Assembly: GCF_016545825.1 (NCBI RefSeq)
Contig: NC_052619.1
Location: 29,613,803-29,677,802 of the forward strand
Source of the DNA: Eucalyptus grandis
Lineage: Eukaryota > Streptophyta > Magnoliopsida > Myrtales > Myrtaceae
Length of the DNA: 64,000 nucleotides
Direction: 5' to 3'
In this document: positions 1-11,699 of the stretch, piece after piece
How positions within the stretch are numbered: the stretch's first letter is position 1
How the letters are laid out: each line of letters starts with the position of its first letter
Program-made: the position numbers and the translations under genes
The notes under the pieces: generated by a model
The model's database searches: none
What the model saw: the letters and a program-made list of their open reading frames with translations, nothing else
What the model was told of the DNA's origin: nothing

Positions 1-479
1 AGTGCATTTGACCCATGGTCGATTATTTGGGATCTACATTGTGCATCTTCAACTCATAGGCAACTCTTGGTTGTCGTGAAAATCTCGAGGTTTCAAATAT
101 GGACACGAGGGTACGAAACGACAGAAAAATCAGTTTAATGCCGTTCGACATGAATTTTGCAATTAGGTGGAATCACTCACACTTTAATTACATGCATTTA
201 TCAAATCAACCTATCTCTAGTCCCTGATTGATTTTAATGGTGTCATATTGATCCTTGCAGATTAGCACGGTCAAGCAGTCGATTTCTGATCGAATTCTCA
301 AGCCTGTTACATTTTCATTTCTTAACGGCTTCACTTTATACATTAGTTATCTCGTGAGTGATCAGCTTAGAGAAAAAGACTATAGGCGCGTCGATAATAA
401 GCTCATTTCATTTGGTTGAAAGCAAGGTTGAAAATTAAGATGTCGCAGATCAAATATTACTAAAATGTATAGCAATGCA
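1..479. other. Non-coding sequence, unassigned
   Basis: I see no convincing reading frame, repeat terminus or RNA gene here. The last ~100 bases weakly resemble the sequence just before 27910, so this may be the diverged left extension of the duplicated segment that begins at about 480. Confidence 0.5.
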
Positions 480-1000
480 AAAGAGATCTACTGAACTCCA
501 GTCTTATGAATAAATGGATGAGGTTATAATGCCCACTTGTGTCTTGGATGTGATCTCTCTAAAGGAATTAGCTATGCATACTAATTTGATTAATTCTGAT
601 TTGTGTGGATGGATTCTCTGTAATTTACTATTATTCTTGCTAAGTCACTGAACACAATGAGGGGATAAACCTATTAAAAAGACTCCGATTGACCCTTCAT
701 TTCCTGGAAAAAAATCTCATAAATGACTTTTAATCTATTGATTAATAAATCATACTTATAACTAGCAATTTGCTAAATGTAGTCGTAACATATAAAAAGA
801 AGAGGGTAAGTCACAAATTCATTTGAACATTACATAATTCTTAAGAATGTTGGTATTTGAAACTTAAAATAAATCAGTAACCTAATAATCTATTTGAATG
901 TTTGTAATTGCCAAATCATACCTATAAAATTTTAAAAAAATTACTAAGTTATTTGGAAGATGGTAAACTCATCACGATGTTGGTAACTTACTATACTTGC
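480..1000 (+). repeat. Left copy of a duplicated non-coding segment (uninterrupted copy)
   Basis: This segment matches three separated pieces further right in the same order and orientation. Positions about 480-645 match 27910-28085 (shared words such as gagatctact, cttggatgtg and ggattctctgtaa). Positions about 645-755 match 29466-29565 (attcttgct, gacccttca). Positions about 750-1000 match 59469-59727 (gatggtaaactcatcac, ttactaagttattt). The match weakens after ~1000. No gene is visible in it. Its value is as the copy lacking the large insertions found in the right-hand copy. Confidence 0.7.
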
Positions 1001-1810
1001 TGAATGTAAAAGAAGATGAAAAATCATTGCAAATGCAAAAGCCATTAGATAAAAGAGCAAAACTCTTGTGTCAAAATGATCAACAAATGGACTCTCAAGA
1101 CCAATCAAATGCCAAAGAATTGAAGAATCTCGGAAAGAAGTTGGTAGTGATGTTTTAATGATCATTGACTCAAAACCCTTTGATACACTTTTTGAGACTA
1201 GTGAGCCTCTCATTTCTTAACCCAATACTAGGCCTACATTACATCCCTTAATCAAGTCTCTTCAGATTGGGATCACTTGGGTTGACGTGTGAGTGTCACA
1301 TTGAAAAGCCACTACTCTAGGAAGTGAAGGCAAGATTGTCTTATCTCATCTTAACGTTTCTTGACTTGTAAACCCGATGGAGAGGATGATTGATGATCAT
1401 TTCATTTCTTAGGCGCTTGTACTTATCCATTGTTGAAGTCATGACCAAGCCTACATTACGGTTATTTTGAAAGATTTTTTAGATTGGTCAATGTATACTT
1501 GTTGTGAATGATCCTTAGATCCTTCGACATTGGAAGTGTGGAGTATATTGAGTAATCGGATTATTTCCCACATGAATGGATGGGATCAAATAGCACCTAT
1601 TAAGAGCATTCGATAAGCCCTTTTTGAGTAAGGAGCTCTTGTTTGGCACATTGAACAAAAGCCTTTACATGAGTTGAGTTCATATGGATAACAACTTTTC
1701 TTCTAAGGGAATTTGAGGATAAATGATACCGTCCAAACATGATAGCAATTTTGAGATATTGAATGATGTCAATGTTTACTAAATGCTTGAAATAAGCTTG
1801 ATTTGCTCAT

Positions 1811-2409
1811 GGACTCCTAAACCCCCGAAGTGCCAATTTGGCTAAAACATTGACGTGTCAATTTTCCGGCAAAGCAAGTACAAAATGGCGTCGCTTTGGT
1901 GCTGACGTGATAAAAAATTAATATAAAAATGAATTAAATTTAAATTTAAATTTAAATTTATTTAAAACATTTAAAAATAAAAAAATAAAAAATTTAAAAA
2001 ATTTAAAATAAATTAAAAGAAAAAGGACATCAGCCCTCAACCGCCTCCCCCCTTTTTTTTTTTAATTTTAAATTTTTTTTAAATATTTGTATTTGTATTT
2101 TTAAATGTTTTAAATAAATTTAGTTTTAGATTAAATTTAATTAATTTTTATATTAATTTTTTACCACATCAACACTAAAACGACATCATTTTTGCATTGT
2201 CTAGCCATGTCGGCGTGCAAAACAACACCGTTTTGCATTTACTTCACCAGAAATTGCGCATGTCAGCATTTTGGCGAGATTTTGGCCGAATTGACACTTA
2301 AATGATTAATTTCTCTTCGATTTTGGCACTTAAGTGTCACTTTTGTAACTTTTGGTACTTAAGTGTCCCTTTGTGCCAACTTTTGACACTGTTGAATCGT
2401 ACTTTTTCC
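1811..2409. mobile_element. MITE with long inverted repeat, probably Mutator-like, 9-bp TSD
   Basis: The nine bases tttgctcat occur at 1802-1810 and again at 2410-2418, directly flanking a ~600 bp inverted repeat. The two arms (about 1833-2030 and 2045-2300) are reverse complements with gaps: both read inward from an aagtg(c/t)caatt(t/c)gg block through a gtcg(c/t)ttt..gt(g)ctgacgtg block into a very AT-rich stem. No protein is encoded. A 9-bp target duplication is typical of Mutator-like elements. The outermost 20-30 bases of the arms match poorly, so the ends may be eroded. Confidence 0.75.
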
Positions 2410-2589
2410 TTTGCTCATACAATGAATGCTTTCTCACTACTAGCACTTTGTCGATATTGTCTCTCATAACATGTGTTAAACAACACTGATCTTGCCTGGT
2501 ATGCTTTCGCTACCAGAGCATATATTATAACATCTTATGTTGAATGTGCAATGTCCATTTTAGAATATTCTTGAATGATAGATTTCCTT

Positions 2590-3416
2590 GGTGAAAGCAT
2601 GCTTTACATAGTTCGTGGGTCTATCCTTAAATTACATGGTTCGTGAGTCCATCCTTAAATTACATGGTTTGTGGGTCTATCATTAAATTACATAATTCAT
2701 GGGTCTATCCTCCACATGACTAGTGGGTCTATCCTTAAACCACATGGTTCGTGTTTGTGGGTATAACTTTAAATTACACGGTTTGTGAGTCTATCATTAA
2801 ATCACGGGATTGGTGGGTTTATCTTTAAACCATGAGATTGGTGGCCCTATCCTTAAATCACAGATTCATGGATCTATCCTTAAACCATAGAGTTAATGAG
2901 GATTTATGGGTTTATCCTTAAACCATAGGTTGATAAGTGTATCCTTAAACCATAGTTCATGAGTCTATCTTTAAACCACACAATTCGTGGGTCTATCCTT
3001 AAACCATAGGGTTCGTGTACTTATCCTTAAACCATACGGTTCGTGGGTTTATGCTTAAACTACAAGATTGGTGGGTTTATCCTTAAACCACATGATTCAT
3101 GAGTCTATTCTTAAATCACAGGATTGATGAGAGTTGATAGGTTTATCTTTAAACCACAGTGTTTGTGAGTCTATTTTTAAACCACACATCATGGCCTATC
3201 TTTAAACCACAAGATTCATGAGTCTATCCTTAAACCACACAGTTTATGGCCTATCCTTAAACCACATGGTTGGTAGATCTATCCTTAAATCACAAGGTTC
3301 TTAAGTCTATCTTTAAATTACACGATTTGTGGGTCTATCCCTAAACCACGCTTTTCAAGATTCATGGTCATCCAAAAACAATGTATTTTGAAAGGTTTGT
3401 GAGTCTATCCTTGAAT
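2590..3416 (+). repeat. Diverged ~27-bp minisatellite of element C
   Basis: About 30 degenerate copies of a unit of the form ggttcgtgggtctatcctt followed by aaaccaca run head to tail. Copies vary by substitutions and small indels. The core ccttaaacca(c/t) recurs in both repeat arrays of element B. Location just upstream of an LTR fits the 3'-UTR minisatellites known from Tat/Ogre elements. Confidence 0.8.
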
Positions 3417-3429
3417 CCTACATTTTCCT

Positions 3430-3690
3430 ATCCAATCGAAATCCATTTATATATGGTGAGACACTCTCCCTTTGGTTGAAACCCATTTGTATATGATGAA
3501 ACTATATTTCCAGTCGAAACCAGTTTGTATATGGTGAAACACCCCATTTTCGATTGAAACCCATTTGTATACGGTGAGACAATCCCCTTCAATTGAGACC
3601 CATTTGTATCTAGTGAGACCACATTTCCAGTCAAAACCCATTTGTGTACAGTAAGACTTTCCGATCTCAGTCGATGACCATCTTTATGAT
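3430..3690 (+). repeat. ~40-45 bp minisatellite of element C
   Basis: Six or so diverged copies of a unit containing gaaacccatttgtatatg followed by gtgaga(c) occur between 3430 and 3690. Open frames across this stretch on the minus strand are by-products of the repeat and not genes. Confidence 0.7.
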
Positions 3691-3833
3691 GTAAGACCAT
3701 TCTTTCACATCCCCTTCTCGTTTATTGCACACTAACCATTTCCTTCTGTTGACAAGGTTTAGGTGTTTTTTTGTCTTTGAAAGGTACCTCTTTGAGCTTC
3801 CATTCAAAGAATGGTAGCTTCTAATACCTAATT

Positions 3834-4313
3834 TTTACAATTTTATTTAGGATCTAATCGTGTAGAAAATTAGGGATTAATTTTAAACCTTAAAAATAAT
3901 AATTTCCATTAAATTGCATGGCATATAGACATTAGGAGCATTTGCTTAAGTAGTAATAGAGCCTTCTTGTTAAAAAAAAAAGAAGCTAAATAAGAGAACT
4001 ATTATTAAAAAAATACCCAAAAAAAAAAAGCGAGGCCGGGCCAAGGCTAAGCCGACCTGGCTGCTTTCCATTTCTCTTTATCCATTTCCATTGGCTTGGG
4101 CCTAGCCCAGCCTCCTTCATTTTTCCTTTCCTTCACTGGTCCAATCTTCTTTTCCTCTTCCTCTCTCTCCCCCTCACGCTCTCTACAGAAAGAAGGAAAA
4201 GCAAACTATGAGCCAAAGGAGATAGAGGATTGCGAGGAAGCAGAGGAGGTAGGGGATTACGCAGCATGATCCTAGGATCGGAGCTAGACCCACAAGGCAA
4301 CTGGTGGTGGTCG
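3834..4313 (+). repeat. Degenerate 3' LTR fragment of element C
   Basis: The sequence beginning at 3834 is a decayed form of the LTR start seen at 42159 and 46656, preceded by a mutated polypurine tract (caaagaatggtagc against caaagaggggcagc). The later A-runs followed by a GC-rich gggcc / ggcctagccc patch at 4020-4120 resemble the LTR layout of element A. It is cut off where the 4315 tandem unit starts. Confidence 0.45.
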
Positions 4314-4314
4314 G

Positions 4315-7124
4315 TCTGTATGATGGTTTTAATTCCTAATTGAATCTTAAAACCAAGACATTTAGAGATTCGCATGAGTAGAATATTCTTCCACGTGGAT
4401 ATGATTATAAGATCTCATAGGTGCTCATTGTAGGGGATCGTGCAAAGAAGGTAGCCCTACCGTCAACATACGATGCAGTGCAAGAGAGGGCATCAAAAAC
4501 GTTAAAATGGCTATTCTTTTAACTCTTTCCTAATAATATGAACCAGTTGCCTTTCCTACATGATTAACTTTCTTTCTGAACATTTGTGTGGCTTTTGCTG
4601 ATTGCTCTTTCTTTTTTGAGAAATAAGGATGTTGCTTTGTAGCAAGTAACAGAATGTGATTGAATATTTGAATAGTTTATGTACCTCTTTGATTATGTAA
4701 ATTTAACTAGATATACTCTCCTAGAGAAGAGCAGGAGAAAAAGTACTTGTGTGAATCTTCTACAGTATTTCGTTCATGCTATATCTAAAGATTTTATAAC
4801 GAAAAAATGTTGCCAACCAAATATATGATTATAAATTTTGTCACGACCCTCCTTAGCGTTTGGATATATTTCCCTTTTTCATTTGCCATTTTTTACGCTG
4901 CACTATAAGTTCAAGGCTTGTTAGTCAAAAAGCGAGATGGCTGGAAAGTTGTTCCATGACCCTTCCCTTGGGACAAGTCAGAAATTTTTTGGGGCCAAAA
5001 ATCACCAAAGTCCATAGAGATCATGACTTCCCAGAACCATTCACAAAGCCTACTGATCCAAAAACCACCATACATAAAACCCCAAAAGACATGGACTTAT
5101 TATATCGTAAATTATGATATGATGGTCGCAAAATCAATGTGCAAAATTTCCCAAAGGCCTTGACTTCTTGATGGATGTGTACAAATTCCATCATGCTGGT
5201 TTCAATTCCTCCTACTTCCACCCGTATGATGGTTTTAAGTCCTAACTGAATCTTAAAACCAAGACATTTAGAGATTCGCATGAGCAGAATATTATTCCAT
5301 GTGGATATGATTAAGATCTCATGGATGCTCATTGTAGGGGACCGCGCAAAGAAGGTGGCCTTACTGTCAACATACGATGCAGTGTAATAGAGGGTGTCGA
5401 AAACGTTAAAATGGCTATTCTTTTAATTCTCTCCTTCACATGAAATGGTTGCTTCTCTCCTTACTTCACATGAAACGGTTGCTTTTCTTACATGGTTAAC
5501 TTTTTTTCTTAACATTTTTGTGCCTTTTGCTGATTGCTCTTTCTTTTTCGAGAAATGAGGATGTTTCTTTGTAGCAAGTAGCACAATATGATTGAATATT
5601 TGAATAGTTTGTGTACCTCTTTGACTATGTAAATTTAACTAGATATACTCTCCTAGAAAAGAGCAGGAGAAAATGTACCTGTGTGAATCTTCTACAGTAA
5701 TTCGTCCATGCTATATCTAAAGATTTTATAACAAGAAAAAAAATTGCCAACCAAATATATGATTATAAATTTTGTCGCAACCCTCCTTAGCATTTGGATA
5801 TATTTTCCTTTTTCATTTGCCATTTTTTTACGCTGCACTATAAGTTCAAGGCTTGTTAGTAAAAAAAAGAGATGGCTGGAAAGTTGCTCCATGACCCTTC
5901 CCTTGGGACAAGTCAGAAATTTTTGGGGCCAAAAATCACCAAAGTCCATAAAGATCATGACTTCCCAGAACCATTCACAACGCCTACTGCTCAAAAAACC
6001 ACCACACAAAACCCCAAAGAGACCTTGACTTATTATATCATAAATTATGATCTGAGGGTCGCAAAATCAACTTACGAAATTCCCCGAAGACCTTGACTTC
6101 TCCACACTCAAATTACCTTAACTCGACAAAGGCCTTGACTTCTTGATGGATGTGTACAAATTCCATCATGCCGGTTCCAATTCTTCCTACTTCGACCTGT
6201 ATGATTGTTTTGAATCCTAATTGAATCTTAAAACCGAGACATAAGAGATTTGCATGAGCAAAATATTCTTTCACGTGGAAATGATTAAGATCTCTTGGAT
6301 GCTCATTGTAGGGGACCGTGCGAAGAAGGTGGCCCTCCTGTCAGCACACGATGCAGTGTAAGAGAGGGCGTCGAAAACGTTAAAATGGCTATTATTTTAA
6401 CTCTCTCCTTACTTCACACGAAACAGTTGCCTTTCTTACATGGTTAACTTTCTTTCTGAACATTTTTTGTGGCTTTTACTGATTGCTCTTTCTTTTCCGA
6501 GAAATGAGGATGTTGCTCTGTAGCTAGTAGCAAAATATGATTGAATATTTGAATGGTTTATGTACCTCTTTGACTATGTAAATTTAACTAGATATACTCT
6601 CCTAGAAAAGAGTTGGAGAAAATGAACCTGTGTGAATCTTCTACTGTGCTTCGTTCATGCAATATCTAAAGAATTATGATAAAATGAACCTGATGTGGCA
6701 ATATCTAAAGAGTTGTACCAATTCAAGCCTCTGGAGGCTCGCTAGCCACTACGGTAGGAAAAGGCCAAGAGGAGGAAGAGGAAAAAGAATAAGGAAAAAA
6801 AAAACAAAGTACAAAATTAATTAAAAATTATTTAAAAAATGTCACGTCAGTATTCACCAGCTACCAGCATCCACTTTAACGCTGACCGGTCGAAATTAAT
6901 TGGATCTGAATTAGTATGAACGTGAAAAGGTTTAAGATTAAATTGTTTAATTGAAAGATTTAAGATTGAATTGATAATACCATATGTTTATGACTTTTTT
7001 GGTAATTTTTCTCAATTTTATAAAAATTATTCTGTTGTCAAAATCACACTTAAGCTAGTAGGTAATGCCACTTGCCACTGGTCATTTGACCATTATGACT
7101 GATTATAAATTTTGTCGCAACCCT
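4315..7124 (+). repeat. Three tandem copies of a ~0.9-1.0 kb non-coding unit
   Basis: Copies start with gtatgatggtttt-like sequence at about 4316, 5221 and 6198. All contain the same blocks in order: cttaaaacc(a/g)agacat, gtaggggaccg, gtcaacatacgatgcagtg, aaacgttaaaatggctattc, ctagatatactctcctag and tataaattttgtcgcaaccc. Copies 1 and 2 are complete (about 905 and 977 bp). Copy 3 is split by a MITE-like insertion (about 6700-7090), resumes at ~7098 and stops at ~7124. Short frames inside are not conserved between copies, so I do not call a gene. A more distant relative lies at 63235-63545. Confidence 0.8.
6700..7020. mobile_element. Partial MITE of the same family as the 29566-59477 foldback element
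   Basis: Within tandem copy 3, an insertion contains an AT-rich stretch, a block tgtcacgtcag..tcaccagctacc, a ggtttaagattaaattg block and a terminus gacttttttggtaattt. The same order occurs in the right arm that ends at 59468 (gtttaggactgaactgtc, gacttttttgataatttt). Only one arm is recognisable and no target duplication is clear. Confidence 0.5.
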
Positions 7125-8983
7125 CCCAGGATGAGCCTTATAGGGTTTAACCAATTGTTAACCGGGTGCAAATAATGCTTTCCCGAGGTGACACCTACGC
7201 TTCCTATGGGTTCCCCTAATCCTACCGATTTCAACTGGATTTCTCTCATTCCTTCATGATTATATCAGAAGTCTTTCTTGGGCTAGTTAGGAGCCCGATA
7301 ATGAACCAGAGAATTGGCTTTAGGGACTTCGGTCCCGTAGGTTGGTATCTTTTCTCTCTTAAGGAAAACTTTTCACACAATCACGAGTGATTTTTATTTC
7401 CTAACATGCATCTACATGTCCATGCACTTAGGTAGTGGATCAACATTTTAAAAGGTACCAAATACAAATAATGTATGTAAAGCAATGACTAAATTAACTA
7501 GTAAAGAAAAAGGAGAAGATAGTAATTTGAGCCGTTTTGGCCTACAAGTAAATAAGGCCTTGTTACGATATACAACGCCCCAGTACATGACCCTTTGCAC
7601 GGTCTGAGGATAAACACGCTTAAGTCGAATAATGCAAAGTCAAATTTGAAAATTGCATAAGCTTCTAATGCAAGATGTACTTTATATGGAAAATGAGAAA
7701 ACTAGCAAAAAGTGATGACTATTCTTATAGTTAGATGCGGAACATTTCTAAACGCATTTAAATGAATTTCTCTATATTTATGAAAAAGACATGGTTTAAA
7801 TATGAAATGCTTTAGTGCATATAAAAACCATTGTCAAGCGATGTGTGATTATACTTCAACACTCCTTTCACGTGCAAGCTAGTTTACAAACGAAAGTTTA
7901 GATGAAAGTTTAGATGTCAAGAGATGTCAAGCTCATTTCTCATGCTAGAACACTATGTTTATGTTTCGCCATGGGACAAAAGCAAGAAAAAGAAACATCG
8001 GCTATAGTTAAGTCCCGAAATCATATCGATTGTGATTATGCTTTAGGACAAAACCGACATAGAAACATCTATCATATCCTAATACGTTGATCAACCATGA
8101 GCATCAATTCAATATCCATATGTCATACCCAACACGCTAATATATGATTCAAAATAATTGACTCACATAATAATTTCAATATATAAAACAATGGACTCGA
8201 AAATCCATCCAATGCTTGAGCCAACTTTATAAAATAGTATGCCTAAAAAATTGATAAATTTTTCATTCATTCTCGAAACATGTGCCATGCCACGACATAA
8301 AATTTTCCTTTTAGTAACCATGTTATGCAAATTTTACAAAAACATAAAGTGGTAAAAGTCACTCATCTCGATAACTAACAAAGATATACTATACGGATTT
8401 AAACGACGAAGGATCCTAGACATAATTCAAGCCCATAATCAGAGATTCAGTCCTAGGTCCATGGGCCCAGCTCATATTGAAATAGCTCCAAAATATTTAT
8501 AAGCTAGCAAAATACCATAGAATTTCCAGAACATCAGGAAATAAATTTTCGCATGAAATAGCCAAAAATTGAATTTCCCAAATTCTTAGCACTTAAATTG
8601 TTTTCCAAACTAACACCAGAACTTCCAAAACTCAGTTTTCAATTAAATTCATGATAGATAATGAAACAATAAACATTCAGCAGTGGAGATAATAATTTTT
8701 ACCACATGCGAAGCATAATTTTCGAGAATTTAATTTAATTTTTGTAATTTCTACGGAGGCATGTATTTTCAGTTAAATACTTCATAAGCCAAAGTTAAAC
8801 CCTATATTGTCCATGAAATCATCATAAATATACAATTTTTACCTTCCGAGAGAAAAACATTTTCCAAGTCTGCTATTCTTTTTTTTTTTTCCGGAATTTC
8901 ATAGTATTCGAGAAATTACTGAAAATCGCAATATTTCCGAAAATTCAAAAAAATTCATGGAAGGCAGCATATGTTGTGCCTAG
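7111..8983 (-). mobile_element. Minus-strand LTR-like fragment, continued at 18202-18252
   Basis: Read on the minus strand, this ends in cctgggagggttgcgaca, a plausible LTR 3' end ending in CA. It contains no coding frame. At its other side it is split by Copia element 1: the minus-strand text continues from 18252-18202 (a GC-rich stretch containing cggacggctagtacggcctc) directly into 8978 downward. I infer a Gypsy LTR or solo LTR but found no second copy in the window to prove it. Confidence 0.35.
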
Positions 8984-9895
8984 TGTTGGAGAAAAATTCC
9001 TTGTGTGTTTTGAAGATGACAAAACGTTTCCATCAGTCTAGTCTGAAGACTTGCAGACTCTTTAGTCAAAGTCTTAAGATCGCCAAACCGCCAGACTCAA
9101 AGATTCAAAGTCTATCCTCATTAACAGTTTCTAGACCGTCGAAGAAGACTTATCTAGAACTGAATATCTTGTTAAGAATTTGATTCTATCGACTGAAGAA
9201 GATCTCTCGGCTAGAGATAGCATCTTGGAATATGTTATTCGTTTTGATTTCAATTCGGGTAATTTAGTTCCGTTGATTAACGAAGCATACTTGGAATGTT
9301 CTACTTATGGAAACCTAGATCCTAATTGTATGGGCGAGCATGATTGGTGGGCTATCGTCATATTTCTTAAAAAACTTGAAATCTTCCTAATTGATTTTGT
9401 CCAACGGGTAGATTGGGAGAACTCCTTTGGTAAGTGCCAACATGTATGAAGGTATAGAGGATTATATAAGGAAATCGTCTAGTTATTCGAGTGTATGCAC
9501 GATAGAAGAATTCCAAAGTCTAAAGCTCCTTGTTCTTTGTCAATTCAATTGTTGAGCGAAAACTTATACTCAAAAGAATGTTTATATTTCTGTGAGACTT
9601 TAAGAAAGTGTAGCAGAGTCTTTTGATTCTTAGTGAAATCCGGCTGGTGGGCTGTCAGTGTGGAAGAGTGGACGTAGGCTTGGATCAAGCCGAACCACTA
9701 TAAACTTTGTATTCTTATTCTCTTCCCTAAGTTCTTTACTTTGATCGTAACAATATTTGTTTGTTAGAGTCTAATTTCCTTTTCATAATCTATTGCTAAA
9801 CAGAGTCAGTTCAAAAGTAAAATTATAATCTTTACTCTACAAAATTTGTTTTTGCGCCTATTCACCCCTTCTAGGTACTCGTACTAGCTTTCACA
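8984..9895 (+). repeat. 5' LTR of Copia element 1
   Basis: Starts tgttgg and ends ttcaca; matches 17244-18196 along its length. It lacks about 40 bases present in the 3' copy near 17890-17920. Confidence 0.9.
9463..9470 (+). promoter_or_regulatory. Putative TATA box in 5' LTR of Copia element 1
   Basis: tatataag lies in the middle of the LTR; the 3' LTR has the matching tatataagg at 17722-17730. Position within the LTR fits a U3 promoter. Confidence 0.5.
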
Positions 9896-9897
9896 AT

Positions 9898-9910
9898 TGG
9901 TATCAGAGCC
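9898..9910 (+). other. Primer-binding site of Copia element 1 (initiator Met tRNA type)
   Basis: tggtatcagagcc starts two bases after the 5' LTR. This is the usual plant Copia site complementary to the 3' end of initiator methionine tRNA. Confidence 0.85.
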
Positions 9911-9958
9911 TACGTACTCATTTAAGTTGAAGTGTTTTTACTTCAAAGTTAAAGATCC

Positions 9959-11690
9959 ATGGCTAGTATATTGGCTCTAGGTCTGGTTGAAGGGCAAAGC
10001 AACACCAGACCGCCATATTTTGATGGAAATGATTACAGCATATGGAAAAACAAAATGAAGGCATTCCTAAGATCAAAGGATCCTCTGGAATGGGATGTGG
10101 TAGACAAAGGAATCATTTCTAAAGCTGCAGCAGTCTCAGAAAGAGGAAAAGAAGTTGTTGAGTCCAGTGAAATGACTCAAGAAGAGATAACCAAGAGACA
10201 AGCTCTTGATGCAAAAGCAATTTATTCCTTATATTGTGCATTATCACCTACTGAATATAACATAATATCTTCTTGTGAAACAGCTAAAGAAGTATGGAAT
10301 AGATTGCACATCACCTATGAAGGGACCGATCGAGTGAAAGAAACTAGAATCAATATTCTGCTCGGTCATTATGAAGCATTCAAGATGAAACCAGGAGAAT
10401 CTATCACTGACATGTTTAGTCGTATTACAGAAATCGTGAATGGTCTTGAATATCAAGGTCAACCAATCTATGAACCTATGAAGGTTAACAAGTTACTGCG
10501 TTGACTTTTCAAGGATTGGAATCGCGTAAAGACTTCAATAAGGGAGACACAAAGGATCATGCCATTGTTTGTTGACGAATTGATTGGCACCCTTTAGTCT
10601 TATGAAGTGGAGCAAATCAACGAAAATGAAGATCCCAAAGGTAAGAAATCCATTGCGTTGAAATCTAATGATGATTCTGATGTCACAGATTCTGAAGACG
10701 ATATGGATGATGAAGAGCTTACTCTCATGATAAGAAGATTCAGAAAGCTGAATAGAAAATGAAGAAGATTCAATTCGAAGAAACAAAGTCCTAAAAAGCT
10801 ACAAAATAAATCAGATGAGGATGATGAATTCAACAAGGATGTAATCTACTTTGAATGCAAGAAAAAAGGACACATCAGACCCAACTGTCCTCCGCTGAAA
10901 AGAAAGAAAGGAAAAGCTAAGAAATATCGAAAATCACTCAAAGCAAAAACTTGGAGTGATACTAAGTGTGAAGAAAGTGATGATAATTATGCCAATTTTT
11001 GTCTAATGGCACACTCAGAATCAGAATCAAACTCTGAGACAGACTCAGACTCAGATAGTGAAATAGAGGTAAGTAATTTAAAAATTCCTGCTAAAGTCTC
11101 CAAATATATTAATGAATTGTGTCTTAGCCTCAAAACTCTCTCAAGAGGATTTTCGAACTTAAAAAGGAAAATTCTGTACTAAAGCAATGGGAGATTGTTT
11201 GGAAAGAAAAGGTCAAAAGTTTAGATAAAAATGTTATTACTTTGAAAGAAAAAGCAAACAATCATTCAAAAGAAAATGCATTTTTGAAAAATGATATCTC
11301 AAATATTTCTAAAAGATTTTCTATAGGATCTGAGAAATTAGAAAAGATTCTTTCAGCACAAAGACCTTACTTTAACAAATTAGGTTTGGGAATGACTGTT
11401 GAAACCACTCCTCTAATTGATTTTCCTAAGGTAAAGGAACGAATTAAACAAAGACCTACAAAAGATTCTTACAAAAAACATTTCCAATTTTTTTTTTCGT
11501 AAAACATGTAGGCCGCAGTACTCTTAAATGTTTTAAGTGTAACAGTTCAGAACACTTTGAGAAAGAATGTCCTATGGTTTGAAAACCTGTGAGGAAGGTT
11601 TGGGCAAAGACTATATATCACACTAACTCTACTGGACCCAAGAAAATATGGGTACCAAAGAAAGCTTGAGTTTCTTTTTTAAATGCAAGT
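9959..11690 (+). pseudogene. gag: Copia gag (Sirevirus type), broken
   Basis: The first 181 codons are open and carry the Copia gag N-terminal pattern (PPYFDGNDYSIWKNKM near residue 20) and the helical UBN2-like region (VWNRLHITYEGTDRVKE). The frame continues after a TGA at 10502-10504, with further stops (TAG near 10597, TGA near 10762). A first zinc knuckle near 10847-10895 reads YFECKKKGHIRPNC, so its first Cys has become Tyr. A second knuckle in another frame near 11535 reads CFKCNSSEHFEKEC and looks complete. An acidic serine/aspartate-rich stretch lies between them. Gag would package the element RNA; this copy cannot make it full length. Confidence 0.88.
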
Positions 11691-11699
11691 CACTATAAA

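Larger units (their letters stand above)
1215..4313 (+). mobile_element. Element C: 3' remnant of a Tat/Ogre-like Gypsy retrotransposon
   Basis: Only the 3' non-coding part and a decayed 3' LTR start survive. Positions 1230-1480 resemble the 3' UTR of element A near 38400-38600 (shared phrases around cctacatt, aagtctcttcaga and cttgacttg). Positions 2480-2610 resemble the start of element B's repeat region at 43894-43990 (tatgctttc, agaatattct). After the minisatellites, 3770-3860 matches the polypurine tract and LTR start of element B (tctttgagcttcc, then a degenerate form of gacacctaaatttttgcc). Gag and pol are absent. A MITE interrupts it at 1811-2409. The right limit is set by the start of the tandem unit at 4315. 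Confidence 0.6.

Noticed and set aside
9898..9910. tggtatcagagcc as part of a tRNA gene (also 19989, 52167)
   Set aside because: No cloverleaf surrounds it; it is the primer-binding site next to an LTR.
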